Shown: in pieces, positions 40,366 to 40,403 of the stretch
How positions within the stretch are numbered: the stretch's first letter is position 1
Layout of the letters: every line of letters begins with the position of its first letter
Origin: Lachnospiraceae bacterium
GTDB taxonomy: Bacteria > Bacillota > Clostridia > Lachnospirales > Lachnospiraceae
Length of the DNA stretch: 40,403 nt
NCBI GenBank assembly: GCA_022794255.1
Contig: JAAWEL010000059.1
Coordinates: 1 to 40,403, forward strand
Direction: 5' to 3'
Program-made: the position numbers and the translations under genes
The notes under the pieces: generated by a model
What the model saw: only the letters and a program-made list of their open reading frames with translations
Databases searched by the model: none
Told to the model about the DNA's origin: nothing

Positions 40366-40403
40366 CAGGGGAAGAGGGGCTCGAACCCCCATCTACGGTT
40401 TTG
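40366..40403 (-). tRNA. 3' part of a probable tRNA gene, cut by the right edge
   Basis: Read on the minus strand, the segment has a T arm with a 5-bp stem (40386-40390 with 40374-40378) around the loop TTCGAGC (40379-40385), the standard TTCRANY form. A 7-base acceptor strand and a G at the discriminator position follow. CCA is not encoded after it. Counting back from the T arm, position 36 would be C if the variable loop is five bases long. The anticodon and 5' half lie outside the window, so the amino acid cannot be named. A strong minus-strand terminator follows 15 bases downstream, as expected for a tRNA gene. Confidence 0.6.

Overview
The window is a stretch of low-to-mid GC Firmicutes chromosome. 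It looks like an anaerobic, gut-type Lachnospiraceae (Clostridia). This rests on AGGAGG ribosome sites, a biotin-dependent decarboxylase gene set with an OadG-like lipoprotein, a cohesin/cadherin-like surface protein, an mcsA-mcsB-clpC-radA block, TRAP and ABC carbohydrate operons, and a YesMN-type two-component pair. The genus cannot be fixed from the sequence alone. No insertion sequence, prophage, CRISPR array or replication origin was seen. No gene-free stretch exceeds about 265 bases, and each of the larger gaps is described as regulatory DNA.

Layout. (1) 1-5215: a biotin-dependent carboxyltransferase / Na+-pump operon (acyl-CoA carboxyltransferase cut by the left edge, OadG-like lipoprotein, biotin carrier, OadB-type membrane decarboxylase, OadA-type carboxyltransferase without its own biotin domain), closed by a very long hairpin. 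(2) 5332-9378: a consensus promoter drives two cell-surface genes, an SH3b/glucosaminidase-like protein and a membrane-anchored cohesin protein. Each carries a cadherin-like domain. (3) 9362-16105: a protein-quality-control block. A GntR/YtrA-type regulator stands where CtsR usually is, followed by mcsA, mcsB (with unusual active-site residues) and clpC, then a small conserved protein and radA. (4) 16137-29880: an RpiR-type regulator on the minus strand diverges from a 13-gene operon encoding a TRAP transporter with two substrate-binding proteins, a cyclase-family hydrolase, two short-chain dehydrogenases, a split UxaA-type dehydratase, a zinc alcohol dehydrogenase, a D-2-hydroxyacid dehydrogenase, an iron-type alcohol dehydrogenase and an MmgE/PrpD protein. 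It reads as uptake and stepwise oxidation/dehydration of a polyhydroxy carboxylic acid. (5) 29844-40351: a minus-strand YesM/YesN sensor-regulator pair diverges from an operon with two ABC sugar permeases, two tandem aldo/keto reductases, a sugar-binding lipoprotein and a cytoplasmic, divergent GH10-type glycoside hydrolase. (6) The right edge holds the 3' part of a probable tRNA gene on the minus strand.

The most interesting regions are the two accessory catabolic operons. In the first, the dehydratase large subunit lacks cysteines I recall as conserved in UxaA, the iron-type dehydrogenase has a Glu where a metal-binding His is usual, and two different TRAP binding proteins share one permease. 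In the second, the GH10 protein lacks the usual xylan-binding motif. The substrates of both cannot be read from sequence, so these are candidates for undescribed pathways. The mcsB changes and the regulator swap upstream of mcsA are also worth testing.
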